Shown here piece by piece: positions 10,186-18,518 of a stretch of 64,000 nucleotides of DNA. Source of the stretch: Salinibacterium sp. (GTDB lineage Bacteria > Actinomycetota > Actinomycetes > Actinomycetales > Microbacteriaceae); the NCBI GenBank assembly GCA_019638845.1, contig JAHBSZ010000003.1, positions 124,001 to 188,000 of the forward strand, read 5' to 3'. The position numbers and the translations under genes were made by a program. Each line of letters starts with the position of its first letter. Position 1 is the stretch's first letter. The notes beneath the pieces were generated by a model. It searched no databases and was not told the DNA's origin. It was given only the letters and a program-made list of their open reading frames with translations.

Positions 10186-11107
10186 CGATCACCTCGAAGT
10201 TTCTGGCACCTGTGCATGCGGCCACGAGCGCGGCGCGGGTCATTGCCGAGTCAGCCCCCAGAACTGCGAGGGCTCCCGTGATGATGCCTGGCCCCGGCAA
10301 CGATCCGTGCAGCAATCGCGCGCCCTCGGCATCAACGGTCGCCACGAGACGCGCTTCCGCTCGCCAGAGGTCGTCCGGAGTGTTGATCCCGTCGAGAGAC
10401 GCGCGGACCGAAGCCGGCAATCCGGTCCGGAGAGCATCCAGATCGGAGGCGAACATCCATGCAGTGCCGATGAGGGGTCTCAGCAACTGTACGAGGCGAT
10501 CGGTCGGCTCAGCTTCGTCCACCAGCACGGCGCGTGCCACGAGTAGGGCGCCCGCCGTGCGGGTCCAGTCGTGCGTCTCAGGGGCGGCGACCGACAGCCG
10601 TCGCAACCACGACACTGTCAGTACGTCTGCCATCGAGCCAGGCAGAAGTGTGTCTCCGGGATCACCCCACGGTGAGTGCCGTACCGCCTCGCCGACTTCT
10701 GCGACCGAGGTAGCGGCGAGCACGCTGGGCCACGCTGTGCTGAGCGCGCCGAGGTCGAAGTAGCGCCCGTCAGGCGGTTTGCCCGCATACAGCTCGCCCA
10801 TGCGGACGACGATGTTGTCGCGCTCGAAGAACGCGGCAGCAGCCCGCACGAGCGCCGTACCCTGCACGGGCAACCATCCGGCGAGCACTCGCAACTCCCA
10901 GAGCACCGTTTCGCTTATCGCTCGCTGGGCCTCTGCGAGCGTGTGAGCACTCGCGAGGCGCTCGCCATAAGCAGAGTCGCTCAGCAGCGCGAGGGCGGCT
11001 TCGAGGTTGGGTTGATTGGCGAGCTCCCGACAAAGTCCGACCCCTGCCCGCCGGGTGGCCATCGATCGCGCGCGCACGGATGCGCCAACCCAATCCGCGG
11101 CCGTCAT
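10172..11107 (-). CDS. atpC: V/A-type ATPase subunit C (AC39/d-like rotor socket)
   Basis: A 311-residue, almost all-helical soluble protein of the V-ATPase AC39/C family, which links the central stalk to the proteolipid ring. The N-terminus (WVGASVRARSMATRRAGVGL) corresponds to the typical AR-x-(R)-RARK-like start. The rest has three helical repeats with motifs such as LRVLAGWLP and FFERDNIVVRMGELYAG. The latter matches the D-x-x-N-(I/L) of the family. It overlaps the upstream gene by 4 bases and subunit I by 14. Confidence 0.85.
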
Positions 11108-11535
11108 CGGGTGATTCCGTGGTCGGCGAGAAGGGCGTCGATGACCTGGGCTGCGATCGTACTCGTCGCCTGGGCGGCAGCGGCCTCGAGTGCTTCAGAC
11201 TGATCCTGGGCGAGGGCCGTCAGCCGGGCATCCTCGTCAGCAGCGTGCTGTGTGACGCGCATTGCTGACGCGGCCCGCTGTGACTGTGCCTCGAGCCTGG
11301 CGTTCGCGACGATCGCCTCCGCGCGCGTTGTCGCCGCGGCAACGACGTTCGTGGCCGCACTCTCGGACCGATCGACCAGGTGCGCAGCGGAATCCACGTC
11401 GGACGCTAGCGCGTCGAAGACCGGGGCCAACTCGAGAGCCGGGCCGCCGTCGTCGTCCGCCGGGACCCCCGCGGGGCCAGCAGCCCCAGGCGTTCCCACC
11501 GGACGGAACCGATCGAGGATGTTTGGCCGTGCCAT
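11104..11535 (-). CDS. V/A-type ATPase G/H-like peripheral stalk protein, first gene of the operon
   Basis: A 143-residue Ala-rich protein whose residues 45-140 should form one long helix, as in the G/H stalk partner of subunit E. The first 35 residues are Pro/Gly-rich and disordered. The start is ATG 11535 (MARPNILDRF), preceded by a near-perfect AAGGAGGT ribosome-binding site; the longer reading from 11571 lacks one. Sequence similarity to known G/H subunits is weak, so the call depends on helical character and on its place as first gene of a complete V/A-ATPase operon. Confidence 0.7.
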   Translation of the reverse strand: MARPNILDRFRPVGTPGAAGPAGVPADDDGGPALELAPVFDALASDVDSAAHLVDRSESAATNVVAAATTRAEAIVANARLEAQSQRAASAMRVTQHAADEDARLTALAQDQSEALEAAAAQATSTIAAQVIDALLADHGITR

Positions 11536-11746
11536 CGAACCTCCTTGAACCGCGCAGCGGGTGGGATGCATGAGCCCACGACGGGGCCTACTTCACATTG
11601 TCGGTCGCCCTAGCGACGTCCCGACAGTGCCTTTCGGCCCTAGTCCGGTCAGTCTCCGCGAGCGATCTGAAGGAGCCGGATCACGGTCCTGAGAGCTTGC
11701 CGGTCTCTCATCGTGCTCTCACGGTGTCCTGAATACGGTCGGCACT
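11536..11746. promoter_or_regulatory. divergent control region between the V/A-ATPase operon and the ABC/two-component block
   Basis: This 211-base region must hold promoters for both divergent operons. It contains nested inverted repeats at 11599-11626 (TGTCGG/CCGACA outside GTCGC/GCGAC). It also has a partial palindrome, AGTGCCTTTCGGCCCTAGT (11626-11644), which loosely resembles DosR/DevR-type boxes of other actinobacteria. The 11-bp repeats at 11706-11727 belong to the ABC promoter. No clear -10 box for the ATPase operon could be picked out. Confidence 0.45.
11706..11739 (+). promoter_or_regulatory. 11-bp direct repeats and -10 box of the ABC/two-component operon (leaderless)
   Basis: Two 11-bp units, TCTCATCGTGC (11706-11716) and TCTCACGGTGT (11717-11727), are followed by a -10 box TACGGT (11734-11739), 7 bases before the ATG at 11747. 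Tandem repeats at this period one turn upstream of -10 are typical of OmpR-family response regulators. The same repeats at the same distance from -10 occur at 16548-16581, flanking a locus that encodes such a regulator. Confidence 0.6.
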
Positions 11747-12484
11747 ATGACCAATTCAGCAATAGCGACCGACGCTCTGTCGAAGTCGTACGGATCCACG
11801 CTGGCGCTTGATGCGCTGTCGCTGGAAGTGGCCACCGGAGAGATCTTCGGTCTACTCGGCCACAACGGCGCAGGAAAGACCACGACGGTGAACCTGCTCA
11901 CCACGCTGCTTGCCCCGTCGCGGGGGACGGCGGAGGTGGCCGGCCACAGCGTCACCGCAGCAGCGACCGAGGTGCGGCGAGCAATCGGCTATCTGCCTGA
12001 GAACGTGCAGTTCTACGACACTCTCACGCTCATGGAGAACCTGCGGTTCTTCGCGCAGTTGTCCGGCCTGCATCGGCCGGATCAGCGCATCCGCGACGTG
12101 CTGCGCATCCTCGACTTTGAGGGGCGCGACCGCCAGAAGCTCGGAACCTTCAGTAAGGGCATGCGACAGCGGGTCGGGATTGCCCAGGCAATCCTCCATT
12201 CCCCGTCTGTCCTGTTTCTTGATGAACCCACATCGGGACTCGACCCGGAAGGTGTGCGCACGCTCAGGGAGACCATCGTGCGGTTGAACACCGAATTCGG
12301 CATGACGATCTTCATGAACACACACCTGCTGTCCGAGGTGACCAAAACGTGCACGAGTATCGCGATCCTGCGCGGGGGAAAGCTCGTGCACCAGGACACT
12401 TTGGCGAACACCCTCGCGGACTTCCCCGGCGAAGACTCTCTCGAAGAGATCTACTTCCGGCTCGAGTCGGAGCCGGTGTCGTGA
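11747..12484 (+). CDS. ABC transporter ATP-binding protein (ABC-2 type exporter)
   Basis: The 245-residue ATPase of an ABC-2 exporter of the NatA/CcmA-like class. Walker A is GHNGAGKTT (residues 38-46). The signature-like region is FSKGMRQRVGIAQAIL and Walker B is FLDEPTSGLDP. It would energise the two permeases encoded next (GTGA overlap). The ATG has no Shine-Dalgarno sequence but lies 7 bases after a TACGGT -10 box, so leaderless translation is likely. Association with a lipoprotein and a two-component system suggests export or resistance to an envelope-active compound; the substrate is unknown. Confidence 0.93.
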   Translation: MTNSAIATDALSKSYGSTLALDALSLEVATGEIFGLLGHNGAGKTTTVNLLTTLLAPSRGTAEVAGHSVTAAATEVRRAIGYLPENVQFYDTLTLMENLRFFAQLSGLHRPDQRIRDVLRILDFEGRDRQKLGTFSKGMRQRVGIAQAILHSPSVLFLDEPTSGLDPEGVRTLRETIVRLNTEFGMTIFMNTHLLSEVTKTCTSIAILRGGKLVHQDTLANTLADFPGEDSLEEIYFRLESEPVS

Positions 12485-13380
12485 ACACCTTCGTCGTGAG
12501 CGCTCGACACGAGATGCTCAGCACCCGGCGCGCTCGTACGGCCCATCTGCTCCTCATCGTGTTCATCGGGATGGTCATCGCGTCGTCGGTGATCGGGTGG
12601 GTTACCAACCAAACCGTGACCGGTGTCTACGAGAAGGTCGTCGCCGATGGGCTGACAACAGCACCGAATCCCTTCACCGGAGTGACTCCGCTGTACTACG
12701 CGCGCAATGCCGTCATCTACGTTCTGCTCATCGGCTCTCTTATGGCCATCGTGCTGGGGGTGCAGGCCACTCTGCGAGACCGCAAGGCAGCAACGACCGA
12801 CCTCGTCTTGAGTCGGCCGGTGGGCTCGGCCACGAGACTGCTCGGTCAGCTGGCCGGGCTCGGGGTGGTACTTGCAGCGGTGATCGGAATCAGCTTCTCG
12901 GTGAGTTGGGTGATCATCAGTGTCATCAACGGGGCGCCGCTCGGCTGGGCCGACACGGGCCGTGTGATTGCGTTCGGACTGTTGTCGTGGGTGCTGCTAT
13001 CGACCTTCACGTTGTTGGGAATGCTCACTGGATTGAGAAGCAAAAGAGAGACGACAGCCCTGCTGGTGCCCTTCGTGATCTGGAGCGCAATCGCCTTTGT
13101 GCTGCCACAGATCGGAACGGCAGCCAGGCCAGTCTCGTTGCTCAACCCCGTTCCCGCGGTGAGTTCCACAGGTGGCTACTTCGATGTTGTCGCTGCGATC
13201 ACCGGCCCGTTTTCAGTGACGGAACAGTTCAAACGGGCATCGAGCATCGTCCTTCAGGACCCCGCGGTAACCGGGGATGCCACGTCCAGCGTTCTCATCC
13301 TGCTTGCCTTCCTCGCAGTGATGACAGTCGTCGTAGCGGTGACCCCGCGCAATCGCATGAGGAGTGGTCTGAATGAGTAG
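12481..13380 (+). CDS. ABC-2 type transporter permease
   Basis: A 299-residue membrane protein with about six transmembrane helices and a large extracytoplasmic region after helix 1 (residues about 40-75), the fold of NatB-like ABC-2 permeases. The start is GTG 12481, which overlaps the TGA of the ATPase gene (GTGA) and so is probably translationally coupled. The conserved cytoplasmic DRKAATTDLVLSRPVGSA segment resembles the coupling region of ABC-2 permeases. It shares architecture with the next permease, consistent with a heterodimeric exporter. Confidence 0.88.
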   Translation: MNTFVVSARHEMLSTRRARTAHLLLIVFIGMVIASSVIGWVTNQTVTGVYEKVVADGLTTAPNPFTGVTPLYYARNAVIYVLLIGSLMAIVLGVQATLRDRKAATTDLVLSRPVGSATRLLGQLAGLGVVLAAVIGISFSVSWVIISVINGAPLGWADTGRVIAFGLLSWVLLSTFTLLGMLTGLRSKRETTALLVPFVIWSAIAFVLPQIGTAARPVSLLNPVPAVSSTGGYFDVVAAITGPFSVTEQFKRASSIVLQDPAVTGDATSSVLILLAFLAVMTVVVAVTPRNRMRSGLNE

Positions 13381-14344
13381 CACTGGGGTTATCGCGCGCA
13401 AGGAGCTTCTCGACCTGCGCCGCGACCGGCTGTTCGCGGTTCTCATCGGCTTCTTGGCGGTGGCGACGCTCATCTCCGTGGGCGTGGCCGCGGCAAGTTT
13501 CCGCTCGCAACTGGATGCCTACAACCTCTACGTGCAGCAACTTACGGCCAGTGGTGGCACGACTGTGCCTGCGGCCCCGCAGCTCTTCCCGTTGCAGTTG
13601 CTGCGTGGGGGAGTCGAGTACCTCGAGATACTCGGGGCGCTCTTCGCGATCGTTCTCGGCTACGGGACGGTGGCCAAGGAGAAGTATCGAGGCACGCTCC
13701 AGCTTCTGCTGAGCCGGCCCGTCGGCCGCTTCGCGATTCCCGGTGGCAAAATCGTGGGCCTCGCTGCCGTGTGGCTCGTGGTGGTTGCGGCGCTGACCAT
13801 CACCACCACGGTCGCCATCATGGTGATTGGCAATGCGCCGTTGCAGGCAATCGATCTCGTTCGAATCCTGATCGCCGCGGTCATCGCCTGGGTGTATCTC
13901 GTGTTCTGGAGCTCGCTGGCAATCGGGATCACAGCACTCTCGCCCAGGCTCAGCACCGGACTCATCGTGGCGATTGTCGTGTGGTTGGCCTTCGTGCTGA
14001 TCATTCCGCAGATCGGGGACACGATGGATCCCGACAATCAAGTGCCCGGCGGACTCTTCGCCACCCTTCACATCCAAAAATCAGACGAACTGAAGGTGCT
14101 CGCGAACTTCGCGGGTTTCGACGGCATTCGCAACGGTGTCGAGGTCTCGTCGATCACCAAGCACTTCGAGCGCCTGTCGTTTGCCTTCCTCGGCATAAAG
14201 GACAAGTACAACCAGCAGCCTCTCGGCCTCGTATGGGCCGACATGTGGGGCTACGCCATCACCCTCACTGCGGCGACTTTCGCTGCTGTGACCTTCGCCG
14301 TCGGGGTCACCACCCGACGCAATCTACAAAGGAAGATCTCATGA
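13373..14344 (+). CDS. ABC-2 type transporter permease
   Basis: A 323-residue permease, partner of the preceding one. It begins with a cytoplasmic GVIARKELLDLRRDRLFAVL segment, followed by about six transmembrane helices. The motif AKEKYRGTLQLLLSRPVGRF between helices 2 and 3 corresponds to the KATTDLVLSRP region of its neighbour and contacts the ATPase in this family. The ATG overlaps the upstream gene by 8 bases, and the stop overlaps the lipoprotein start by 4, so all four genes are one translational unit. Confidence 0.88.
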   Translation: MSSTGVIARKELLDLRRDRLFAVLIGFLAVATLISVGVAAASFRSQLDAYNLYVQQLTASGGTTVPAAPQLFPLQLLRGGVEYLEILGALFAIVLGYGTVAKEKYRGTLQLLLSRPVGRFAIPGGKIVGLAAVWLVVVAALTITTTVAIMVIGNAPLQAIDLVRILIAAVIAWVYLVFWSSLAIGITALSPRLSTGLIVAIVVWLAFVLIIPQIGDTMDPDNQVPGGLFATLHIQKSDELKVLANFAGFDGIRNGVEVSSITKHFERLSFAFLGIKDKYNQQPLGLVWADMWGYAITLTAATFAAVTFAVGVTTRRNLQRKIS

Positions 14345-14898
14345 AACCACGTCTACTCGTTCCCGTCGCCCTAGTGACATCCCTCTCGCTCATGGGGCTC
14401 GCTGGCTGCCAAGTTGCTACTCCCGCGCCGGCAAGTACGTCCGCGGCGGCCAACACCGTAGTCCTGCCGGTGGATTCGAACCCCATCGTCAACGCGAGTA
14501 CAGCTCCCGGCCTCGTCATCGTGTCCGCGGCCGCGGAGAACAATGTGGATCCGGTCACCAAGGCAGCAATCAAAGACCGGCTTCAGGTAACCGTTCGCAA
14601 CGACTCTTCCAGCGAGCTGACGTCGTTCGAGATCTACTACGTCATGAAAGACGTGACGACCGGGAAGAGTGAGGGCTATTACCAAGCCTTGACAGGTTTC
14701 ACCCTCGCAGCGGGTGCCACAGGTACGCTGTCGTTTGACGGCGAGACCGGTGTTGGCCACTATCCGGAGAACACTTTCAGCATCTACCGAAGCTCGAAGA
14801 ACCAGGTTGATTTCACCATCGAAGTTAGTGCTGCCGGAGTGCAGGTGGCCAAGGCCACGGCAACGAAGGGGTCTGGAGCAGGAGATGCAGCAGACTAA
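14341..14898 (+). CDS. predicted lipoprotein linked to the ABC exporter
   Basis: A 185-residue exported protein. The N-terminus has basic residues, a hydrophobic core (LLVPVALVTSLSLMG) and a lipobox LAGC, with Cys23 as the lipidation site. The mature part starts with a Ser/Ala/Thr-rich linker, then a beta-rich domain of about 120 residues resembling an immunoglobulin-like or FxLYD-like fold (LQVTVRNDSSSELTSFEIYY). ATG 14341 overlaps the permease stop and follows AAAGGA. Its place between exporter and two-component genes suggests a ligand-binding or sensor-accessory role; this is inference. The precise family is not recognised. Confidence 0.8.
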   Translation: MKPRLLVPVALVTSLSLMGLAGCQVATPAPASTSAAANTVVLPVDSNPIVNASTAPGLVIVSAAAENNVDPVTKAAIKDRLQVTVRNDSSSELTSFEIYYVMKDVTTGKSEGYYQALTGFTLAAGATGTLSFDGETGVGHYPENTFSIYRSSKNQVDFTIEVSAAGVQVAKATATKGSGAGDAAD

Positions 14899-14919
14899 GG
14901 CAGCGCACCGGTATCGCTC

Positions 14920-15600
14920 GTGAAAATACTTGTTGTTGAGGACGACGTCCGCATTGCGGACGTCGTCCGGCGCACCCTCTCGGAGGCTGGTTACGCGGTC
15001 GATGTGACCCACACCGCTCCGGCCGGCGTTGAAGCGTTCGAGATCGAAACGTACGATCTCGTCGTTCTCGACCTGATGCTGCCGGGTCTGCCTCGTGGCG
15101 GCATGGACGTGTGCGTGCGCATCCGTGAGCTCAACCGAGACATCCCTGTGCTCATGCTTACCGCGCTCGACTCGACACGAAAACGTGTCGAGGGGCTGGA
15201 TGCCGGAGCCGACGACTACCTCATTAAGCCGTTCCACCTCGTCGAGTTGGTCGCTCGAGTTCGTGCGCTGCTGCGTCGAGCACCGCGAGCTCACGCGCCG
15301 ATACTGAGGGCACAGGGGGTGGCACTCGACCCCGCAACTCGCACGGCGACCAGGAACGGTCGAACGATTGTGTTGACCGCGAAAGAGTTCGCGGTGCTGG
15401 AATACCTGATGCGCAATTCCGGGCACATCATCAGCGCCTCCGAACTGATCACCCACGCCTGGGATAGCAACTACGACGGCTACAGCAACGTCGTGCAGAC
15501 CTATATCCGCTACCTGCGGCAGAAGCTGACGCTGCCCGGCGAGATCGAGATCATCGAGACTCGCCGCGGAGCTGGCTACGTGATTGGGGCAGACGCATGA
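14920..15600 (+). CDS. two-component response regulator, OmpR/PhoB family
   Basis: A 226-residue regulator. The receiver domain (residues 1-115) has the acidic pair Glu7/Asp8, phospho-acceptor Asp51 in VVLDLMLPG, Thr81 and Lys103. A winged-helix DNA-binding domain follows (about 128-224, with TAKEFAVLEYLM and VVQTYIRYLRQKL). GTG start at 14920. It overlaps the kinase gene by 4 bases. Regulators of this family bind tandem direct repeats of about 11 bp, and such repeats occur in front of the ABC operon and of the acidic protein gene, which are the likely targets. Confidence 0.95.
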   Translation: MKILVVEDDVRIADVVRRTLSEAGYAVDVTHTAPAGVEAFEIETYDLVVLDLMLPGLPRGGMDVCVRIRELNRDIPVLMLTALDSTRKRVEGLDAGADDYLIKPFHLVELVARVRALLRRAPRAHAPILRAQGVALDPATRTATRNGRTIVLTAKEFAVLEYLMRNSGHIISASELITHAWDSNYDGYSNVVQTYIRYLRQKLTLPGEIEIIETRRGAGYVIGADA

Positions 15601-16538
15601 TCTTTCGGCGCGCCCTCATCAGGCTGACCGTCACCTACACCCTCGTGCAGCTCGTCCTCTTCGGTCTCTTCGCGATCGGAATCTACGTCTTCGTTACCGG
15701 TACTTTCGACTTCGACGTGCCCGAACTGGCCGGTGAGGCGTTCATTGCCAGCGCCGAACAAGGCTTTGCGCTCCTGCGCAGTGGGCTCATCGTCGGGTAC
15801 TTGGTGCTGGTGGTGCTGATTCCCGCGTCGAGCTATCTGATGGCTCGTGGTGCTCTGGCGCCGGTTCGACGCAGCTATGAGCTGCAACAACGCTTCGTTG
15901 ATGGTGCCTCGCACGAGTTCCGCAGTCCGCTGAGCGTGATCCAGGGCGAACTCGAACTTGCCCTCTCGCGATCCCGAACCCCAGCGCAGTACCGGGCCGC
16001 AATCGCGACCGCGCTGGATGGGGCCGAAGGCCTCACCAGATTGACCAATGATCTGCTGCTGCTCACTCGCGAAACCAACGATGAACTCGTCGCGACCTTC
16101 ACTCCGGTCTCCCTCAACGCACTTGCCCACAAGGTCGTCCAGTCGAATGCTTCAGCGGCACGAATGAGCGTCGTCGAAACTCGTGCCGTGATGGTCAAAG
16201 GATCCACGGAACTGCTGACCCGCGCCCTGGCGAACCTCATCGATAACGCGGTCAAGTTCACTGCCGAATCAGGGCACATCGACATCACCGTTTCAGCGGT
16301 CGGAAGGAGCGCCCAGATTCTGGTTGCCGACAACGGATTGGGTATGACGGAGGCTGAGTGTGCCCGCGCGTTCGATCGGTTCTGGCGCGCCCAAGACGCG
16401 AGAACCACCCCTGGCTTCGGGCTCGGTCTCGCGCTGGTACAACAGATCGTCACCGCCCATCACGGGAAAGTGTCGATCGCATCAGTACCAGGTTCGGGGA
16501 CCACGGTCACGCTGACCTTGCCCGAGTACCTGCCGTGA
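15597..16538 (+). CDS. sensor histidine kinase
   Basis: A 313-residue membrane kinase paired with the preceding regulator. There are two transmembrane helices (about 8-34 and 62-84) around an extracytoplasmic loop of only about 27 residues. No HAMP domain is visible. The phospho-accepting His106 lies in SHEFRSPLSVIQGE. The catalytic domain has the N box (NLIDNAVKF), G1 (DNGLGM) and G2 (GFGLGLALV). Such intramembrane-sensing kinases often partner with an ABC transporter that serves as co-sensor, which fits the operon. The signal is unknown. Confidence 0.94.
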   Translation: MIFRRALIRLTVTYTLVQLVLFGLFAIGIYVFVTGTFDFDVPELAGEAFIASAEQGFALLRSGLIVGYLVLVVLIPASSYLMARGALAPVRRSYELQQRFVDGASHEFRSPLSVIQGELELALSRSRTPAQYRAAIATALDGAEGLTRLTNDLLLLTRETNDELVATFTPVSLNALAHKVVQSNASAARMSVVETRAVMVKGSTELLTRALANLIDNAVKFTAESGHIDITVSAVGRSAQILVADNGLGMTEAECARAFDRFWRAQDARTTPGFGLGLALVQQIVTAHHGKVSIASVPGSGTTVTLTLPEYLP

Positions 16539-16547
16539 CCGAGCCGC

Positions 16548-16581
16548 TCTCACGCTCATCTCACGGTCATCTCCATAACGT
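16548..16581 (+). promoter_or_regulatory. 11-bp direct repeats and -10 box upstream of the acidic exported protein gene
   Basis: The units TCTCACGCTCA (16548-16558) and TCTCACGGTCA (16559-16569), plus a partial third TCTCC, are followed by a -10 box TAACGT (16576-16581). The second unit starts 17 bases before the -10 box, exactly as at the ABC promoter (11717 to 11734). The expected transcription start is near 16588, giving a leader of about 46 bases. Confidence 0.6.
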
Positions 16582-16633
16582 GGAATCAACGTCACGCACT
16601 TCGCGTGGCGCAGCTACACGAAAGGACATGACC

Positions 16634-16921
16634 ATGCAGAAGAACATCAAAGTCGCCGCAGGCGCCGCAGCTGCGCTCGCAATCGTCGTTGCCGGAGGGA
16701 TCGCCATCGCGCTGCCCGCACAGGCCACCCCGATCAGCACATCCGTCTCGGTCGTCGAGCCTGTTGACGCGACCGATACCGACAACGTGCAAAACGAAGT
16801 CGAAGACGGCACCGCCGACGGCGCCGCCGAAACCGGCAGCGAAACCAGCACCGAGTCCAGTAGCGAGAACACGAGCGACGACATCAACGGTGTCGCGGTC
16901 GAAGACGGCACCCAAGACTGA
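16634..16921 (+). CDS. small acidic exported or membrane-anchored protein
   Basis: A 95-residue protein with a basic start (MQKNIKVAAG), a hydrophobic signal or anchor segment (AAAALAIVVAGGIAIALPA) and a possible cleavage site after AQA. The tail is extremely rich in Asp, Glu, Ser and Thr and has no cysteine. ATG 16634 is preferred over ATG 16628 because AAAGGA lies 7 bases before it. The gene follows the kinase with its own repeat-containing promoter, so it is probably a target of the two-component system. The family is not recognised; an acidic cation- or cationic-peptide-binding role is only a guess. Confidence 0.7.
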   Translation: MQKNIKVAAGAAAALAIVVAGGIAIALPAQATPISTSVSVVEPVDATDTDNVQNEVEDGTADGAAETGSETSTESSSENTSDDINGVAVEDGTQD

Positions 16922-16929
16922 GCCGGGCA

Positions 16930-16961
16930 GTGGGGCGGCCAGCGCGTGCTGGTCGCCCCAC
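16930..16961 (+). terminator. strong hairpin after the acidic protein gene
   Basis: The 14-base arms GTGGGGCGGCCAGC (16930-16943) and GCTGGTCGCCCCAC (16948-16961) pair with one G-U and a GCGT loop. There is no T-run, which is common for actinobacterial terminators. It lies between convergent genes and could serve both. Confidence 0.65.
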
Positions 16962-16999
16962 CATTCGCTCTTGCGACCTCCGCGCTGATCGAGGTCGGG

Positions 17000-17182
17000 T
17001 TACTCGTCCGAGTCGGTGAAGGAGTCCGTGAACTCCTTGCCCGCCTGACGCGCGTTGGCGGCTACCTCCTGGGCGATGCCCTCCGCTTGCATGCTGCGGT
17101 TCTCGGTAACATCGCCGACCTTCTCTTTGGCCTTCCCCGCGAGTCGGTCTGCTTCGTTCTTGATGTCTTCTTTGTCGACCAT
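17000..17182 (-). CDS. CsbD family stress protein
   Basis: A 60-residue hydrophilic helical protein typical of the CsbD family (DIKNEADRLAGKAKEKVGDV, then TENRSMQAEGIAQE). CsbD-like proteins are induced by general stress in many bacteria, but their molecular function is unclear. The ATG at 17182 has a good GAAAGGAAG ribosome-binding site. It is a single gene; I could not identify a convincing alternative-sigma promoter upstream. Confidence 0.88.
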   Translation of the reverse strand: MVDKEDIKNEADRLAGKAKEKVGDVTENRSMQAEGIAQEVAANARQAGKEFTDSFTDSDE

Positions 17183-17343
17183 GATCTCTGCTTCCTTTCT
17201 CGATGAGGGAGCGGTACATCACCCCCGTGTCGTACGTTTCCATGCTAAACACGCAAAAAATCTGAAGTCAAACGAGCTGTCCCCGCCGCCGGAAGTGAAG
17301 TGTTTTCCGACCGGCGCTGACCGGGGGTTGGCATTTTCCGGGG

Positions 17344-18516
17344 ATGACTGCTCAAATGGGCACTGTGACGGCGTCCTCTGCTCCCGGGAGTCGCCGCACG
17401 GTCCTTGCCGCGACCGTCACTCCGCTGGCGTCGATCCTCGGATCGGGTCTCCTGATCATCGTTCCTGTTCTCGAGCGCACGCTCGGATCGTTGTCGGTGT
17501 TCGGTGCCATCGCAATCTGCGCGGTCGCGTGGCTGGTGGGCACGGTCATCCGGCACAACGTCGTGGTGGTCGAGCATCACGAGGCTGCGGGCACGCTCGA
17601 TGGTGCAACCGCGCGACTGGGGAGGTTCGCCGACGCGGTCATCGTGCTCGCCTATGTGATCTCGGTAGCGCTCTATCTCCGGATCATGGCGCAGTACGTC
17701 GTTGCGCTCTTCGACCCGGCCGGATCTGCTCTGTGGGAACGGGTGATCGCCTGCGTTGCGGTCGCCGTTATCGTCGGAATCGGAGCGACCCGCGGATTTG
17801 CGGGGCTCGACTTGCTCGACCGTGTGTCCTTGGGCGCGGTGCTGCTCCTGATTCTGCTGCTCGGGTCGATCCTGCTGGTCAAGGATGGGGGTGCGGTCGC
17901 ATCCGGGTCGCTTGCCCTTCCGCCCGTGCCGTCGGCAGACCCGTTGTCCACGATCCTGATACTCGGCGGACTCGTGATCACTGTGCAGGGATTCGAAACC
18001 GTGCGGTATCTCGGGGCGGAGTTCGACAGGCCCACGCGCGTGCGGGCCTCGCGTGTCGCGCAGCTCGTGTCGGCGGGGCTCTATATCGGCTTCGTTGCCG
18101 TCGCCACGCCCGTGATGGGGCTCGGAACCTCGGCGGGCGCCGACAACACGTTGCTGGATATCACCGGCCGCATCCTGCCGTGGCTCGCGGTACCCCTCGT
18201 GCTCTCTGCGGTGTTGAGCCAGTTCAGTGCGGCGATCGCGGATACTGCGGCAGCCGACGGGAACCTTCGTGGGATCAACCGATGGTTCACCGGCAGACGG
18301 CCCTACTATCTGAGCGGCGCCGCGGCGATTCTTCTCGCAGCCACGGTGCCGACGTTCACGATCGTCGCCGTCGCGTCTCGCGCCTTTGCCGCCTACTATG
18401 CGCTCCAAGCGGTCATCGCTCTGCGCACGTCCCGCGGCAGCTGGCGCAAGATCGGATTCGGGATGCTCGCCCTCGTGATGCTCGCGATCACTCTGTTCGC
18501 CCAGCCGGTGGGCTAA
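17344..18516 (+). CDS. APC-superfamily-like integral membrane transporter
   Basis: A 390-residue protein with about ten or eleven transmembrane helices. The first helix has the APC-like broken-helix stretch SILGSGLLIIVPVLERTLG, which suggests an amino acid/polyamine/organocation-type permease. It is shorter than typical APC members (450-550). It ends 2 bases before the next gene, so the two are probably co-transcribed. The substrate cannot be predicted. An ATG at 17356 is an alternative start. Confidence 0.75.
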   Translation: MTAQMGTVTASSAPGSRRTVLAATVTPLASILGSGLLIIVPVLERTLGSLSVFGAIAICAVAWLVGTVIRHNVVVVEHHEAAGTLDGATARLGRFADAVIVLAYVISVALYLRIMAQYVVALFDPAGSALWERVIACVAVAVIVGIGATRGFAGLDLLDRVSLGAVLLLILLLGSILLVKDGGAVASGSLALPPVPSADPLSTILILGGLVITVQGFETVRYLGAEFDRPTRVRASRVAQLVSAGLYIGFVAVATPVMGLGTSAGADNTLLDITGRILPWLAVPLVLSAVLSQFSAAIADTAAADGNLRGINRWFTGRRPYYLSGAAAILLAATVPTFTIVAVASRAFAAYYALQAVIALRTSRGSWRKIGFGMLALVMLAITLFAQPVG

Positions 18517-18518
18517 CG

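Noticed and set aside
17183-17343. Alternative-sigma (SigB/SigF-like) promoter before the CsbD gene
   Set aside because: GTTTA and GGGTGAT elements are present on the minus strand, but the spacing of about 22 bases does not fit known consensus promoters.
17055-18518. Long upstream part of the frame that ends in the Cys-rich protein (18519-19172)
   Set aside because: Bases 17344-18516 encode a credible membrane transporter in another frame. The upstream extension is Arg-rich out-of-frame translation, so the gene is taken to start at ATG 18519.
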